Notes under the pieces: generated by a model
The model's input: only the letters and a program-made list of their open reading frames with translations
What the model was told of the DNA's origin: nothing
Databases searched by the model: none
Part shown: piece after piece, positions 7,826 to 16,886 of the stretch
Numbering within the stretch: position 1 is the stretch's first letter
How the letters are laid out: each line of letters begins with the position of its first letter
From: Synergistaceae bacterium
GTDB lineage: Bacteria; Synergistota; Synergistia; Synergistales; Aminobacteriaceae
Direction: 5' to 3'
Assembly: GCA_017445405.1 (NCBI GenBank)
Contig: JAFSUD010000071.1
Coordinates: 1 to 44,304 of the forward strand
DNA length: 44,304 nt
Translations under genes and position numbers: made by a program

Positions 7826-9085
7826 ATGCCGGAACTTATGCAGGACATGCGAGCAATTATCGATGACGCAATCAAAGCCGTACTGCCGGAGTCAGCAGTC
7901 AGGGAAGCCCTCACTAACCCCGCCTTCACCTCACGCAAGGGCAAAGGAAAAATCATCGTCGCCTCAATCGGCAAAGCAGCGTGGAGAATGGCCAAAGCAG
8001 CAAGCGATATTCTCGGCTCAGGAATCGCCGGTGCTGTCGTAACTAAGTATGATCACTCTATGGGCGATATTCCCGGACTCGAAATCTACGAGGCAGGACA
8101 TCCCGTACTCGACGAAAACACCCTCAAAGGCACAAAGGCACTACTTCAGCACGTCAAGGGACTCTCTCCCGACGACACAGTGTTATTCCTCGTGAGCGGA
8201 GGCGGATCGGCACTGTTCGAGCTTCCCGTCGAGGGAGTAACTCTCGCAGACATGCAGGACATCACGAGTCAGCTCTTGGCCTGCGGTGCGGACATCGTCG
8301 AGATAAACACCATCCGTAAGCACTTATCCAGCGTCAAGGGCGGAAGATTCGCTCAGTTATGCGCTCCGGCTCATGTGTTCATGGTTGTGCTGAGTGATGT
8401 GTTAGGCGACAGACTCGACAGCATCGCATCAGGCCCGGCAGCTCCCGACATGTCCACGAGCGAGGAAGCTCTCGCCATCGTCAAGAAATACGGCCTCAAG
8501 GTGAAGCCCGAACTCATGAAGATTCTTGCTCAGGAGACTCCGAAAACGCTCGGCAACGTTACGGCGACAATCACGGGGAGCGTTACGGCACTGTGCCAGG
8601 CAGCGAGCGAGATCGCTAGGAGCAAGGGCTACACACCGTTAGTTCTGACGACTACGCTGACGTGTGAGGCAAGAGAAGCAGGGTCATTCTTGGCCGGTGT
8701 CGCGCGTGAAGTGAAGACCTCTGGCCGTCCCGTTAATGCTCCGTGCGCAATAATCGCGGGCGGTGAAACTGTCGTGCACCTCACAGGAAAAGGCCTCGGC
8801 GGAAGGAATCAGGAACTCGCTTTGTCGGCGGCTGTCGGAATTGCAGGGCTTGATGACGTGGTGATTGCTTCTCTGGGAAGTGATGGCACTGACGGCCCGA
8901 CGGATGCTGCAGGAGGAATTGTTGACGGCTCAACTGAGGCCAAGCTCAAAGCTCAGGGTGTCAGCATTGCGGAAGTGCTGAAGAATAACGATGCGTATAA
9001 TGCCCTCAAAAAGGCTGATGCGTTATTGATGACTGGCCCGACTGGTACTAACGTGAACGATGTAGCAATTGCATTGATAGCGTAA
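7826..9085 (+). CDS. Glycerate 2-kinase (GckA/TtuD, MOFRL family)
   Basis: The 419-residue protein matches cytoplasmic glycerate 2-kinases, which phosphorylate D-glycerate with ATP to 2-phosphoglycerate. The N-terminal DUF4147 domain shows [34 protein letters not shown] and [13 protein letters not shown], then [15 protein letters not shown] and [17 protein letters not shown]. The C-terminal MOFRL domain has [43 protein letters not shown] and the closing [16 protein letters not shown]. Length is typical. GGAGG lies 8 bases before the ATG. It is monocistronic, with a bidirectional terminator following. Hydroxypyruvate reductase is an old mis-annotation of this family. Confidence 0.92.
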   Translation: MPELMQDMRAIIDDAIKAVLPESAVREALTNPAFTSRKGKGKIIVASIGKAAWRMAKAASDILGSGIAGAVVTKYDHSMGDIPGLEIYEAGHPVLDENTLKGTKALLQHVKGLSPDDTVLFLVSGGGSALFELPVEGVTLADMQDITSQLLACGADIVEINTIRKHLSSVKGGRFAQLCAPAHVFMVVLSDVLGDRLDSIASGPAAPDMSTSEEALAIVKKYGLKVKPELMKILAQETPKTLGNVTATITGSVTALCQAASEIARSKGYTPLVLTTTLTCEAREAGSFLAGVAREVKTSGRPVNAPCAIIAGGETVVHLTGKGLGGRNQELALSAAVGIAGLDDVVIASLGSDGTDGPTDAAGGIVDGSTEAKLKAQGVSIAEVLKNNDAYNALKKADALLMTGPTGTNVNDVAIALIA

Positions 9086-9095
9086 GAGTTTGCGG

Positions 9096-9125
9096 GGGAG
9101 CTGTGATGAATAGTTCCCCCTTCTT
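9096..9125. terminator. Bidirectional terminator between glycerate kinase and glucokinase
   Basis: GGGGGAGCT pairs with AGTTCCCCC (one G-T pair) around a nine-base loop, followed by CTTCTT on the plus strand. It lies between two convergent genes and can serve both, though the tails are only moderately T-rich. Confidence 0.6.
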
Positions 9126-9130
9126 CATGT

Positions 9131-10063
9131 CTACAGGTCTCGCACAGACATAGCTGCTCCGATTAATCCCGCCTTATAGCCTAATGTACAGCTAACTATC
9201 TTGGGCATAGGAAGCCCCTTGTAGATTTCCCGCTCCACTTTCTCACGCAGAGGCACTAGCAATCTTTCTCCCTGCTTGCCTATTCCTCCGCCGACACCGA
9301 TAACTTCAGGCTGTAATCCGTTAATCAGGTTAGCCAGTCCGCACGCAAGATAGCCCGTGTATTCGTCAATGATGTTCTCGGCTATCGCATCTCCCTGCTC
9401 TGCTGCGACAAACACCGTGTGCCCGCTTACTACTCCCTCAGTCTTCGCGATTTCCGCAAGCGTGCTCATAGGGTGCTCGGCGATCGCTTCCTTCGTCATG
9501 TTGATTAACCCCGTCGCTGAACAGTAAGCCTCAAAGCAGCCGTGCCTTCCGCATGTACATTTTCTCCCGCCGTAAGCTATCACCATGTGCCCGAACTCAC
9601 AGCCCCGGAATATCTTCTCGTCGATCACGTAGCCCGAGCCGACTCCTGTGCCGAGCGTGATAATCATTGCGCTCTTCGCTCCCTTCGCACAGCCCGCAAC
9701 TACTTCACCGAGTGCTGCAGCGTCAGCGTCATTCTCGAGACGTGCAGGGATTCCGAGTGCAGTACTCATCTTTTCGCCGATGTGGAAGTCATTCCAGCCG
9801 AGATTGTTGTTGTAGATGACTATTCCCTTCTCCGTGTCAATCATTCCGGGTGATCCCATGCCTGCAGCCCGGACATCTTTAACGCTGATTCCTGCTCCGG
9901 CTATCGAGGTCATCACTGCTCCCAGAATGTCGCTCAACACTACATCCTGCGGCCTGTCTGCTCCTGTGGGGACTGATGACTCGCTGATGATCTGCCCCTG
10001 ACCGTCAACTACTCCTGCCTTGAGGTTCGTACCTCCTATATCTACGCCGATGTAATACGCCAT
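9131..10063 (-). CDS. glcK: ROK-family glucokinase
   Basis: The 310-residue protein is a cytoplasmic ROK sugar kinase, most like bacterial glucokinases that make glucose 6-phosphate. The N-terminal phosphate-binding loop is DIGGTNLKAGVV. NNNLGW precedes the substrate site, and the catalytic region contains LENDADAAALGE and TLGTGVGSGYV. The zinc-binding motif CTCGRHGCFEAYCS is complete, and the C-terminus has GVGGGIGKQGE. AAGGAG precedes the ATG by about 10 bases. The gene is divergent from apbE. Other ROK substrates such as N-acetylmannosamine or fructose cannot be excluded. Glucose 6-phosphate would link to the phosphoglucomutase encoded at 27868. Confidence 0.85.
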   Translation of the reverse strand: MAYYIGVDIGGTNLKAGVVDGQGQIISESSVPTGADRPQDVVLSDILGAVMTSIAGAGISVKDVRAAGMGSPGMIDTEKGIVIYNNNLGWNDFHIGEKMSTALGIPARLENDADAAALGEVVAGCAKGAKSAMIITLGTGVGSGYVIDEKIFRGCEFGHMVIAYGGRKCTCGRHGCFEAYCSATGLINMTKEAIAEHPMSTLAEIAKTEGVVSGHTVFVAAEQGDAIAENIIDEYTGYLACGLANLINGLQPEVIGVGGGIGKQGERLLVPLREKVEREIYKGLPMPKIVSCTLGYKAGLIGAAMSVRDL

Positions 10064-10076
10064 TTTTCACGACTCC

Positions 10077-10107
10077 TTGATGATTTTGATTGCGTAAATT
10101 ATATAAT
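10077..10107 (+). promoter_or_regulatory. Candidate promoter for apbE
   Basis: TATAAT at 10102-10107 with TTGATG at 10077-10082 (19-base spacer) lies ahead of the apbE ATG at 10128, in the gap between divergent genes. Confidence 0.4.
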
Positions 10108-10127
10108 ACTCATGAGGTGATAATTTC

Positions 10128-11198
10128 ATGAAACGCAAATACTTTGTCGCAGCTTTACTCATTCTCGCAGGTGTATTCTCTTGGGCTGTCGCTCCAGTCC
10201 CCGAAGTTACACGCAGCGGCTACGCAATGAACACTCTGATTCGCATGACAGCTTACACAAAAGATGACAAGCTCATTGACGACGCATATTCTCTTCTCGC
10301 AGAACTCGATAATCAGCTCTCAATGTATAACCCTTCTTCTGATATATCGCGCGTAAATTCTCTGGCGGGCAGTGAGATGGTCAGCGTTCCGGCCTCTGTC
10401 GCTGAGGCAGTCAGGGACTCGGTGAGGCTCTATGAGGCAACAGGAGGAGTCTTCAACCCACTCATCGGTGCAGTAACCAGATTATGGAAGATTAACCGTG
10501 CGGACAACACTATACCTTCACATGAAGACTTGGAGTCTGCATTAGCTCTCACAAGCATTGATAATCTCGTGATTTTGGATGATGCTATTTTTCTGCGTGA
10601 GAAGGGCTGCGTTATCGACTTGGGGGGCATAGCTAAAGGTTACGCATCTTACAAGTTAGCACAACTCTTCACGAACAGGGGCGTGAAGTCCGGGCTGATA
10701 GACTTAGGCGGGAACATCTACGTTGTTGGGAAGAAACCAGACGGCGATAACTGGAAAATCGGTGTGCGCAACCCGCTCGATCCGTACGGAAATGCTGTGC
10801 TTGCATTGAGCGTGAATGACTGCGCGGTCGTTACTTCAGGAGGCTACGAACGCTTCAAGGTAGTTGACGGCAAAAGATACTCGCACTTCTTTGACCCCAA
10901 GACCGGCGAATCTGTGATGAGTGATGTGCTCAGTGTTACTCTCGTTACTCCGGACGGATCGCTCGCTGACGGACTCGCTACGGCGTTCATGATTGCGGGC
11001 TTCGACGAGTCGGCCAAGATTCTCGGGAGACTCTCTCCCATGCCGGGGGCAATATTCATCCGTGAAAGTGCTGACGGAAAGCCGGAGATTCTGGTGAGCG
11101 ACAACCTCAGAGATGCAGTCGTAAAGTCTGAACAGCCAGTCCGGTTCTTCAGGGTGTCATCGGTTGTAGAGTCCTCTTTGAGCGTAGAGAGCGAATAA
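10128..11198 (+). CDS. apbE: FAD:protein FMN transferase (ApbE)
   Basis: ApbE covalently attaches FMN from FAD to a threonine of target flavoproteins such as RnfD/RnfG or NqrB/NqrC, outside the cytoplasmic membrane. The 356-residue product has an N-terminal hydrophobic segment (residues 7-22) that looks like a signal peptide or anchor, with no lipobox cysteine. Family signatures are SGYAMNTLIRMTAY, LDNQLSMYNPSSDISRVN, VIDLGGIAKGYASYKLAQ, GLIDLGGNIYVVG and VTSGGYERF with a downstream HFFDPKTG. A purine-rich GAGGTGAT lies before the ATG. The 3' end overlaps the convergent dnaG gene by 42 bases. No target flavoprotein gene is in the window. Confidence 0.92.
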   Translation: MKRKYFVAALLILAGVFSWAVAPVPEVTRSGYAMNTLIRMTAYTKDDKLIDDAYSLLAELDNQLSMYNPSSDISRVNSLAGSEMVSVPASVAEAVRDSVRLYEATGGVFNPLIGAVTRLWKINRADNTIPSHEDLESALALTSIDNLVILDDAIFLREKGCVIDLGGIAKGYASYKLAQLFTNRGVKSGLIDLGGNIYVVGKKPDGDNWKIGVRNPLDPYGNAVLALSVNDCAVVTSGGYERFKVVDGKRYSHFFDPKTGESVMSDVLSVTLVTPDGSLADGLATAFMIAGFDESAKILGRLSPMPGAIFIRESADGKPEILVSDNLRDAVVKSEQPVRFFRVSSVVESSLSVESE

Positions 11199-12848
11199 TT
11201 CATCAGCATTCTGTTTATCAGGGGGCATTGACTTTATCTCGGCAATACGTCTCTCAATGCTCCCGCTTTTCAGTGCGCAGTATATCTTCACGAAACGTTC
11301 AGAATCAGAGCTGCAGCCCATCTGAGCGCAGAAATTCTCCCCGAGCCTCAGCAAACCCGTCTTCTCCGTCTCTCCTGCTGTCAGCCATAACTCCTCGAGG
11401 CCTTCCGTGTTCTCCGTAAGAGCTGCTGCTGCCGTCTCACGTGCAGACTCGTTCCCGAGAATGCTCATCGCTTCATCAAGGCTCAGGCTTCCCCTGCATT
11501 CGGGACTCCTCCAGAGCAGAGCGCACATTCCCGCTTCGAGTTCATCATTATGCTTCATGACGGGAGCATCAGGGATTTTCTCCCTGTCTGCTGAAACAGG
11601 CTGTGAGTCTTTGAGCAAATAACTCTTCACAACTTCAGGAGTCATAGCTGCAGCCTCACAGATACTCCCCATGTACTGGAGCACGTCGTCGAGAGGCAGC
11701 CTCGAGAGTCCCTCAAACAGTGCGTTTAATGCCGTGCGTCTTGTCTTCCAGTTCTGAAGTGCAGGCCTCAGAGAATCTACATGCATCATGATTAGGGGCT
11801 TGGCCGAACGTAACAATGCCTCGAACTTCTCGGGAGGGTAGCTGCTCAGGAACTCGTCGGGGTCTTTTCCGCGAGGTAGGTGTACGACGTGGACTCGGAG
11901 TCCGTGTTCTGCGAGAGTGTACATTCCCTTGATGGTGGCTTCCTGGCCCGCCGAGTCGGAGTCGTAGCAGATGAAGCATGTATCAGCGTAACGCGAGAGG
12001 AGTCCTGCCTGTTCGGGAGTGAGGGACGTTCCGAGTGAAGCGACAGTCTCAGTGAAGCCGGACTTGTGAAGCCGGAGAGCATCCATGTAGCCCTCAACGA
12101 GAATCGAGCGGCCTTTCTCCCTGATGGCTTTTCTTGCTGCGTCGAGCATGTAGAGATTCCTGCGTTTGCGGTACAGCGGGCCTTCGGGGCTGTTGATGTA
12201 CTTCACTCCGTCGCCGTCAATAATTCGTCCTCCGAACGCAATTACTTTCCCAGTGATGTCGCGTATGGGGAAAATAACTCTGCCCCTGAAGCGGTCGTAG
12301 AGTCCGTACTTGCCTTCGAGAGCGAGTCCCGCGTCGAGAATAGCTTTGTCGGGAATGCCTTTGCTCCTGAGGTAGAGAGTGAGGCTGTCCCATGCGTTGG
12401 GGCTGTAGCCTAGGGAGTAACGCGCCAAGTCTTCAGGAGTGAATTTTCTGCGCGACATGTAGGCTCTCGCTGCGCCTCCTGCATTGCCCTTCATGCTGCC
12501 GGTGAAGAATTTTTCTGCAAGCTCAAGCACTGACGAGATGTCGGCTTCTTCACGGTGATATGCCTCGAGCTTTATTCCCGCCCTGTCAGCAAGAACGCCG
12601 AGTGCTTCAGGGAACGAGAGGCCTTCAGTCTTCATGATGTATGTGAAGATGTCTCCGGATTCGTGGCAGCCGAAACAGTAATAGCTCTGCGTGTCTGAGT
12701 ACACGTGAAATGAAGGGGTGTTTTCCTGATGGAACGGACATAACCCCATGTAGCCCCGTGATGTTCTGCGGAGCTTAACGCGTTCGCTTATGATGTCCGC
12801 AATGTCGAGCGCATCACGTACCTGATTTACTGTCTCATTACTGCTAAT
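11157..12848 (-). CDS. dnaG: DNA primase DnaG, probable ATT start
   Basis: DnaG makes RNA primers at the replication fork. The zinc-binding domain has CPFH and CFGC ligand pairs (in GLCPFHQENTPSFHVY and YYCFGCHESGD). The TOPRIM core has ILVEGYMDALRLHKSG with the catalytic Glu and CYDSDSAGQEA with the metal-binding Asp pair. The helicase-binding C-terminal region is short and divergent. The first ATG (12749) would start inside the zinc domain. The same frame extends upstream through a plausible N-terminus (SSNETVNQVRDALDIADIIS). The only start candidate there is an ATT at 12846-12848, 9 bases after GGAGG. The gene stands alone, without rpoD next to it. Confidence 0.9.
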   Translation of the reverse strand: MSSNETVNQVRDALDIADIISERVKLRRTSRGYMGLCPFHQENTPSFHVYSDTQSYYCFGCHESGDIFTYIMKTEGLSFPEALGVLADRAGIKLEAYHREEADISSVLELAEKFFTGSMKGNAGGAARAYMSRRKFTPEDLARYSLGYSPNAWDSLTLYLRSKGIPDKAILDAGLALEGKYGLYDRFRGRVIFPIRDITGKVIAFGGRIIDGDGVKYINSPEGPLYRKRRNLYMLDAARKAIREKGRSILVEGYMDALRLHKSGFTETVASLGTSLTPEQAGLLSRYADTCFICYDSDSAGQEATIKGMYTLAEHGLRVHVVHLPRGKDPDEFLSSYPPEKFEALLRSAKPLIMMHVDSLRPALQNWKTRRTALNALFEGLSRLPLDDVLQYMGSICEAAAMTPEVVKSYLLKDSQPVSADREKIPDAPVMKHNDELEAGMCALLWRSPECRGSLSLDEAMSILGNESARETAAAALTENTEGLEELWLTAGETEKTGLLRLGENFCAQMGCSSDSERFVKIYCALKSGSIERRIAEIKSMPPDKQNADELFALYAQRGLYNR

Positions 12849-12937
12849 GAATCCTGACCTCCTTCATAATCTTTTCTTTATCAAAGAATGGCGTAAAACC
12901 CCTAGTTTCAGCTATGTGGATATAAGGCACAATATAT

Positions 12938-12943
12938 TATAAT
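12938..12943 (+). promoter_or_regulatory. Possible -10 box in front of tnpB
   Basis: TATAAT ends only 9 bases before the tnpB ATG, and no Shine-Dalgarno is present. If used, the transcript would be leaderless or nearly so. Confidence 0.3.
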
Positions 12944-12952
12944 TCTCCCGTC

Positions 12953-14089
12953 ATGAAAACGTTTCGCTTCAAACTCTATAACTCGGACTATAACAATGCA
13001 TTGATGAGGCAGATTAATATTGCTGGCCTCATCTATAATCATTGTCTTGCTCTACAGAAAAGATATTACCGGCTGTTCGGCAAATATATTAATGCTAACC
13101 GTCTGAAGGTACACCTGACGAAGCTAAAGCGAACTAAGAGATTTGCGTATATGAGCAAGTTAGGTTCGCAGGCAGTGCAGGATGTAGCAGAGAGAATAGA
13201 TCGAGCCTACAACTTGTTCTGGACAAACCTGAAGCGCAAAGTGAAGACCTCCCCGCCAAAGTTCAAGGCAGTACGAAGATATAAATCCTTCACGCTAAAA
13301 CAGTCGGGTTGGAAGCTGGATGAACAGTGCGGACGCATAAGGCTGGGTAAGAAGTGGTACGGATATTTTCAGAGCCGTAAGATAGAGGGTAAAGTGAAGA
13401 CAGTAACGGTAAAGCGAGATGCAGTGGGAGATATATACGTGTATCTGTGCTGTGAAGTTCAGTCAATACCAGTTAAAGCACGAACAGGTAAAAGCGTCGG
13501 CTTTGATTTTGGGCTGAAACAATTTCTCACAGGTTCAGACGGACATGATATAGCTTCACCTGATTTCTTTATGCTTAACGCGAAACGTATCAAGACCAAA
13601 TGCCGCAAACTATTCCATAAGCAGAAAGGCTCACATAACCGAGAACGAGCAAGGCTTGAATTAGCGCGGGCGTACCGGAAAATGGAGAACGAACGCAAAG
13701 ATTTTCACTTCAAGCTGGCGAGGAAATTGTGTGAAGAATATGCATTAATCAGCTTGGAGACGCTAAACATGAAGTGGATGGCACGCAAACACGGCCGAAA
13801 AGTACATAGTCTTGGCTTCTGTGAGTTTGTGAAGATATTGGAGTATGAAGCACAGAAATTCGGTACGCAGATAGTATTAATAGACCGGTGGTATGCGTCT
13901 AGCCAGATATGTAATAACTGCGGTTATAAGAATCCTGAGCTGAAAGATTTACGTATCCGAGAGTGGGACTGTCCAGAGTGTGGAGTACACCATGACAGGG
14001 ACAGGAATGCGGCAATAAATATCCACCGAGTTGGGGCATCGACTCATAGAGGAGACGAAGTAAGCCCGGAGCAATCCGGCATTTGTTGA
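12953..14089 (+). CDS. tnpB: TnpB, RNA-guided nuclease of an IS200/IS605-type element
   Basis: TnpB proteins are RNA-guided DNA endonucleases carried by IS200/IS605 elements and are ancestors of Cas12. The 378-residue protein has the N-terminal OrfB helix-turn-helix domain and a RuvC-like nuclease. All three acidic catalytic positions are visible: Asp in SVGFDFGLKQF, Glu in ALISLETLNMKW and Asp in HDRDRNAAINI. The zinc ribbon (CNNCGYKNPELKDL and CPECG) is complete. No Y1 transposase (TnpA) gene is adjacent, so the element would need one in trans. It lies between dnaG and the LmeA-like gene. A right-end hairpin with sequence typical of these elements follows at 14098-14124. The start lacks a ribosome binding site. 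Confidence 0.93.
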   Translation: MKTFRFKLYNSDYNNALMRQINIAGLIYNHCLALQKRYYRLFGKYINANRLKVHLTKLKRTKRFAYMSKLGSQAVQDVAERIDRAYNLFWTNLKRKVKTSPPKFKAVRRYKSFTLKQSGWKLDEQCGRIRLGKKWYGYFQSRKIEGKVKTVTVKRDAVGDIYVYLCCEVQSIPVKARTGKSVGFDFGLKQFLTGSDGHDIASPDFFMLNAKRIKTKCRKLFHKQKGSHNRERARLELARAYRKMENERKDFHFKLARKLCEEYALISLETLNMKWMARKHGRKVHSLGFCEFVKILEYEAQKFGTQIVLIDRWYASSQICNNCGYKNPELKDLRIREWDCPECGVHHDRDRNAAINIHRVGASTHRGDEVSPEQSGIC

Positions 14090-14135
14090 TGATACTAGAA
14101 TCCCCTGCCTTTAGACGTGGGGAGTATGTCATAAT
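13990..14135 (+). ncRNA. Predicted reRNA (omega RNA) and right end of the TnpB element
   Basis: In this family the guide RNA overlaps the 3' end of tnpB and runs through the element's right end. Here the stretch after the tnpB stop has a hairpin with a TCCCC/GGGGA stem and a CCTTTA-containing loop (14101-14122), then AGTATGTCA. This closely resembles the right ends of IS605-group elements. The guide would be the bases directly outside the right end, from about 14133 onward. The 5' limit and exact boundary are inferred. Confidence 0.45.
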
Positions 14136-14176
14136 AATAGCCGTCGCAAATTTTCACAGGAGATGATTATTACACA

Positions 14177-14917
14177 ATGAACCGCAAAAATTTTTGGGCA
14201 GCAGTTATTATAGCGTTATCGTTATCTGGTATTGGTTATGCTGATGAAGTAGATGACCTCCTCAGCTATTACGTCAAGCGTTTCAAGCCGGAAACAGCCT
14301 CAATGACAATTTCGCAGAAACCTGACAATACAGGACTCTTCAATGATGTCTACATGGACCTCAAGGGCGTAGTTATTGAGAATCTCCGGCTCGACCGTCT
14401 TACGTTCAGGATGAAGGGCGTGCAGTTCAACGATCCTTCAGAGTGGGCGAAAGGCAATGTGGAGTGCAGGAACGCAATGCAGATTCAGGCATCGGCGCAT
14501 ATTCTGGAGAGCGACATCAACCGCGCAATCGAGGCCAAGACTTTCGGCGGGAAGGACAAGTGGCATGATGTCTCTATGGCGATAACCCCTCAGGGTCTCA
14601 AGGGCAAAGGCTACTACACTGCTGACGTGAAACTCTTCAACCTTGATGTCCTGCTTGAGGTGAACAGCGGCCTCAAGATAGTGAAGGGCAAAGAGTTATG
14701 GCTCAATAATCCTGTCGTTAAGGCCAACAAGATGGATGTTCCGGACTACGTAACGAAGAAGGCATTAACGAGGATTCAGCCGCTTGTTGATCTGCGGAAA
14801 TTCCCTCTGCCGATGTCCCTGCACAAAGTTGACCTCAAGAAGGGCAGCGCAACACTGACGACCCGGACGCTTCCTCAGGCACTGACTAAAGGCCTGAAGT
14901 ACTCCTACGAGAAATAG
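14177..14917 (+). CDS. LmeA-like (DUF2993) exported lipid-binding protein
   Basis: The 246-residue protein has a signal peptide (residues 1-22, cleavage near GYA-DEV). The rest resembles DUF2993/LmeA proteins, which are periplasmic or lipid-associated with a tubular beta fold. Supporting segments are LKGVVIENLRLDRLTFRMKGVQF, ASAHILESDINRAIEAKTF and the C-terminal block of short beta strands (VDLKKGSATLTTRTLP). AGGAG lies about 13 bases before the ATG. It starts just downstream of the TnpB element's right end and is followed 6 bases later by a membrane-protein gene, suggesting an operon. Ligand and role here are unknown. Confidence 0.7.
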   Translation: MNRKNFWAAVIIALSLSGIGYADEVDDLLSYYVKRFKPETASMTISQKPDNTGLFNDVYMDLKGVVIENLRLDRLTFRMKGVQFNDPSEWAKGNVECRNAMQIQASAHILESDINRAIEAKTFGGKDKWHDVSMAITPQGLKGKGYYTADVKLFNLDVLLEVNSGLKIVKGKELWLNNPVVKANKMDVPDYVTKKALTRIQPLVDLRKFPLPMSLHKVDLKKGSATLTTRTLPQALTKGLKYSYEK

Positions 14918-14923
14918 TGAATC

Positions 14924-16588
14924 ATGAATATCATTGACAGAAAGCGTTACACATGGGTAGTAATCTCCGCAGTTATTCAGGGCTTATTGCTGGGGATGTA
15001 TGCAGTCCTGCCTTCAGGGCCTCTCCTGTGCATTCCCCTGACAGTAATATTTCTTGTGCCGTTCGTCTTCTGGCTGTCTCAGGAACACTGGGGACGCAGA
15101 TTAGTAAACTTCCTGCTCGGCCTTACTGTTGTGCTCTCGGCGTTGTGGGCATACAGGCTCTGGTCGCTCTACTCTCATGAAACAGGCTTTTACTTCATCC
15201 CTTCCCAGCGGTCAGAATTAATCCGTGTGAGCATGGCGGTATTCCTGATAATTCCGTTCTTCCAGTGCAGGATAGCCGCGTGGAGCTGGAAATTCCCATA
15301 CAGCGAGATATTCTTCCAGTTCTGCAGAAATCTGTTCCTGCTATTTCAGGCAGGGATAGTTATTGCGGTCTTCTGGGGCCTGCTTGTAACTGCGAGTCTT
15401 CTCTTCGACATTGTGGGCCTGCAGAATGTGCCGTTCCTGATATTCAACCCGCTGACAAGTGTTCCGTTGACCAGCCTGACAATCGCAATCTCAATCTCCG
15501 TAGCCATAAAGCACCCGGGCATTGACTCGCTCGGCAGGTGGATACTCTCCGTGCTCGCGTGGCTGCTGCCGTTCTTCTCGGTGCTGTCGGTGATGTTCAT
15601 TCTGTGCCTTCCGTTCTCGGGACTCCGCAAGCTCTGGGACACAGGGCAGGCCTCAACATTGATGCTGCTGCTGCAGTTCGGGACAATAATTCTCGCAAAT
15701 GCTGCATGGCTCGACGGCACTAAACCAGTCTTCCAGAACAAGTACGGCAACTTCCTGGCGAGGCTCTCTCTGCTGTGCCTTCCTGTGTACACGTCATTAT
15801 GCCTGTACTCAGTTGGGCTTAGGATTCAGCAGTACGGCCTTACGACGGACAGAATACAGGCAATGTTCCTAGCGATAACTGCGGGAATATGGGGCTTGGG
15901 CTATGCCGGAGCAGTTGTCTTCAAAAAGTGGCCCGGCTCTATCGGCAGGGTAAACATCACATCAATAATCATCATGATAATTCTTGTTGTGCTCATGGAT
16001 TCGCCATTGCTTGACCCGTACAGGCTTGCTTCGGAGAATCAATATCACCGCCTGATGACAGGGAGAATTAATGCGAGTGATTTCGATTACGTGTACACGA
16101 GGTTCAATCTAGGGCGTTACGGAAATGCTGTGCTCGGCGAACTCGAGGCCGGAGACTCTGAGCAGGTGAAGGCAGGGATAAAGGCTGCGAGATCTATTCA
16201 GCCTGAAGAGTATCTGCGGTACACATTGACGGGGATTCCGCCTAAGCTGAGGAGACAGGCAATAATCAGCGGTGCGAAAGTATACCCTGCAGGAAGAGAA
16301 CTGACGGCAGAACAGGCAGAGTATTTTGCGGAACACTGGGAGTACTTCAAGGACGTGCAGAGGCCTCAAGATTTAGTGTTCGTGTTCGCGGATGTTGAGA
16401 GGAGCGGGCATGATGTGATTGTGCTTACGGAAGAAGGAGGGCTGGTGTATAACGTTGACGGTACGCCGAGACCTTTGGGAGCAGTGTCAGGGAAGTTCCG
16501 GAGTCTCGAGAATCCAGATGTGAGGACACTCGAGCCGAGATATTACGATCTGAGCATAAACGGAGTAGTTTTTCAGGTCATAGAGTGA
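14924..16588 (+). CDS. Multi-pass membrane protein, DUF4153-like
   Basis: The 554-residue protein has about ten hydrophobic segments within residues 8-375. A soluble C-terminal part of about 180 residues follows, probably outside the membrane. The arrangement and segments such as LFQAGIVIAVFWGLLVTASLLFDIVGL and LARLSLLCLPVYTSLCLYSVGLRIQQYGLT recall DUF4153 proteins, whose function is unknown. The start lies 6 bases after the LmeA-like gene's stop, so the two are probably cotranscribed. Three terminator-like repeats follow its stop. The family call is by pattern and moderately secure. Confidence 0.6.
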   Translation: MNIIDRKRYTWVVISAVIQGLLLGMYAVLPSGPLLCIPLTVIFLVPFVFWLSQEHWGRRLVNFLLGLTVVLSALWAYRLWSLYSHETGFYFIPSQRSELIRVSMAVFLIIPFFQCRIAAWSWKFPYSEIFFQFCRNLFLLFQAGIVIAVFWGLLVTASLLFDIVGLQNVPFLIFNPLTSVPLTSLTIAISISVAIKHPGIDSLGRWILSVLAWLLPFFSVLSVMFILCLPFSGLRKLWDTGQASTLMLLLQFGTIILANAAWLDGTKPVFQNKYGNFLARLSLLCLPVYTSLCLYSVGLRIQQYGLTTDRIQAMFLAITAGIWGLGYAGAVVFKKWPGSIGRVNITSIIIMIILVVLMDSPLLDPYRLASENQYHRLMTGRINASDFDYVYTRFNLGRYGNAVLGELEAGDSEQVKAGIKAARSIQPEEYLRYTLTGIPPKLRRQAIISGAKVYPAGRELTAEQAEYFAEHWEYFKDVQRPQDLVFVFADVERSGHDVIVLTEEGGLVYNVDGTPRPLGAVSGKFRSLENPDVRTLEPRYYDLSINGVVFQVIE

Positions 16589-16810
16589 GAGAAGAAAGAA
16601 GCTGCCTGTGAAGCGTTAATAGCCCCGCAGACAGCTTTTATTATGTCAGAGTGATGATGTGATAGCGTGAGAGAGGAAAGAGAAGCTGCCTGTGAAGTGT
16701 TCATGACATCGCAGACAGCTTTTATTATGTCAGAGTGATGATGCGATAGCGTGAGAGAGGAAAGAGAAGCTGCCTGTGAAGTTGCCTATGACATCGCAGA
16801 CAGCTTTATT
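16585..16810. repeat. Three tandem 84-bp repeats, each with a terminator hairpin
   Basis: AAGCTGCCTGTG begins at 16599, 16683 and 16767, an exact 84-bp period. Each pairs with a downstream CGCAGACAGCTT and is followed by T-rich sequence (TTTATTATGT or TTATTCG). The spacer GTGAGAGAGGAAAGAG and the GTCAGAGTGATGATG block repeat too. The hairpins differ in loop sequence. They occupy the gap between two convergent genes, so they act as a triple terminator at least for the plus-strand gene. The remainder of this gap to 16886 shows nothing else. Confidence 0.85.
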
Positions 16811-16886
16811 CGTGTCCACGCTGGAAGTGTTGTCCGCTTGTCAGGCCAGCGCGTCCAACAGACCCGCCCTCCCTCCCTCAAAACCT

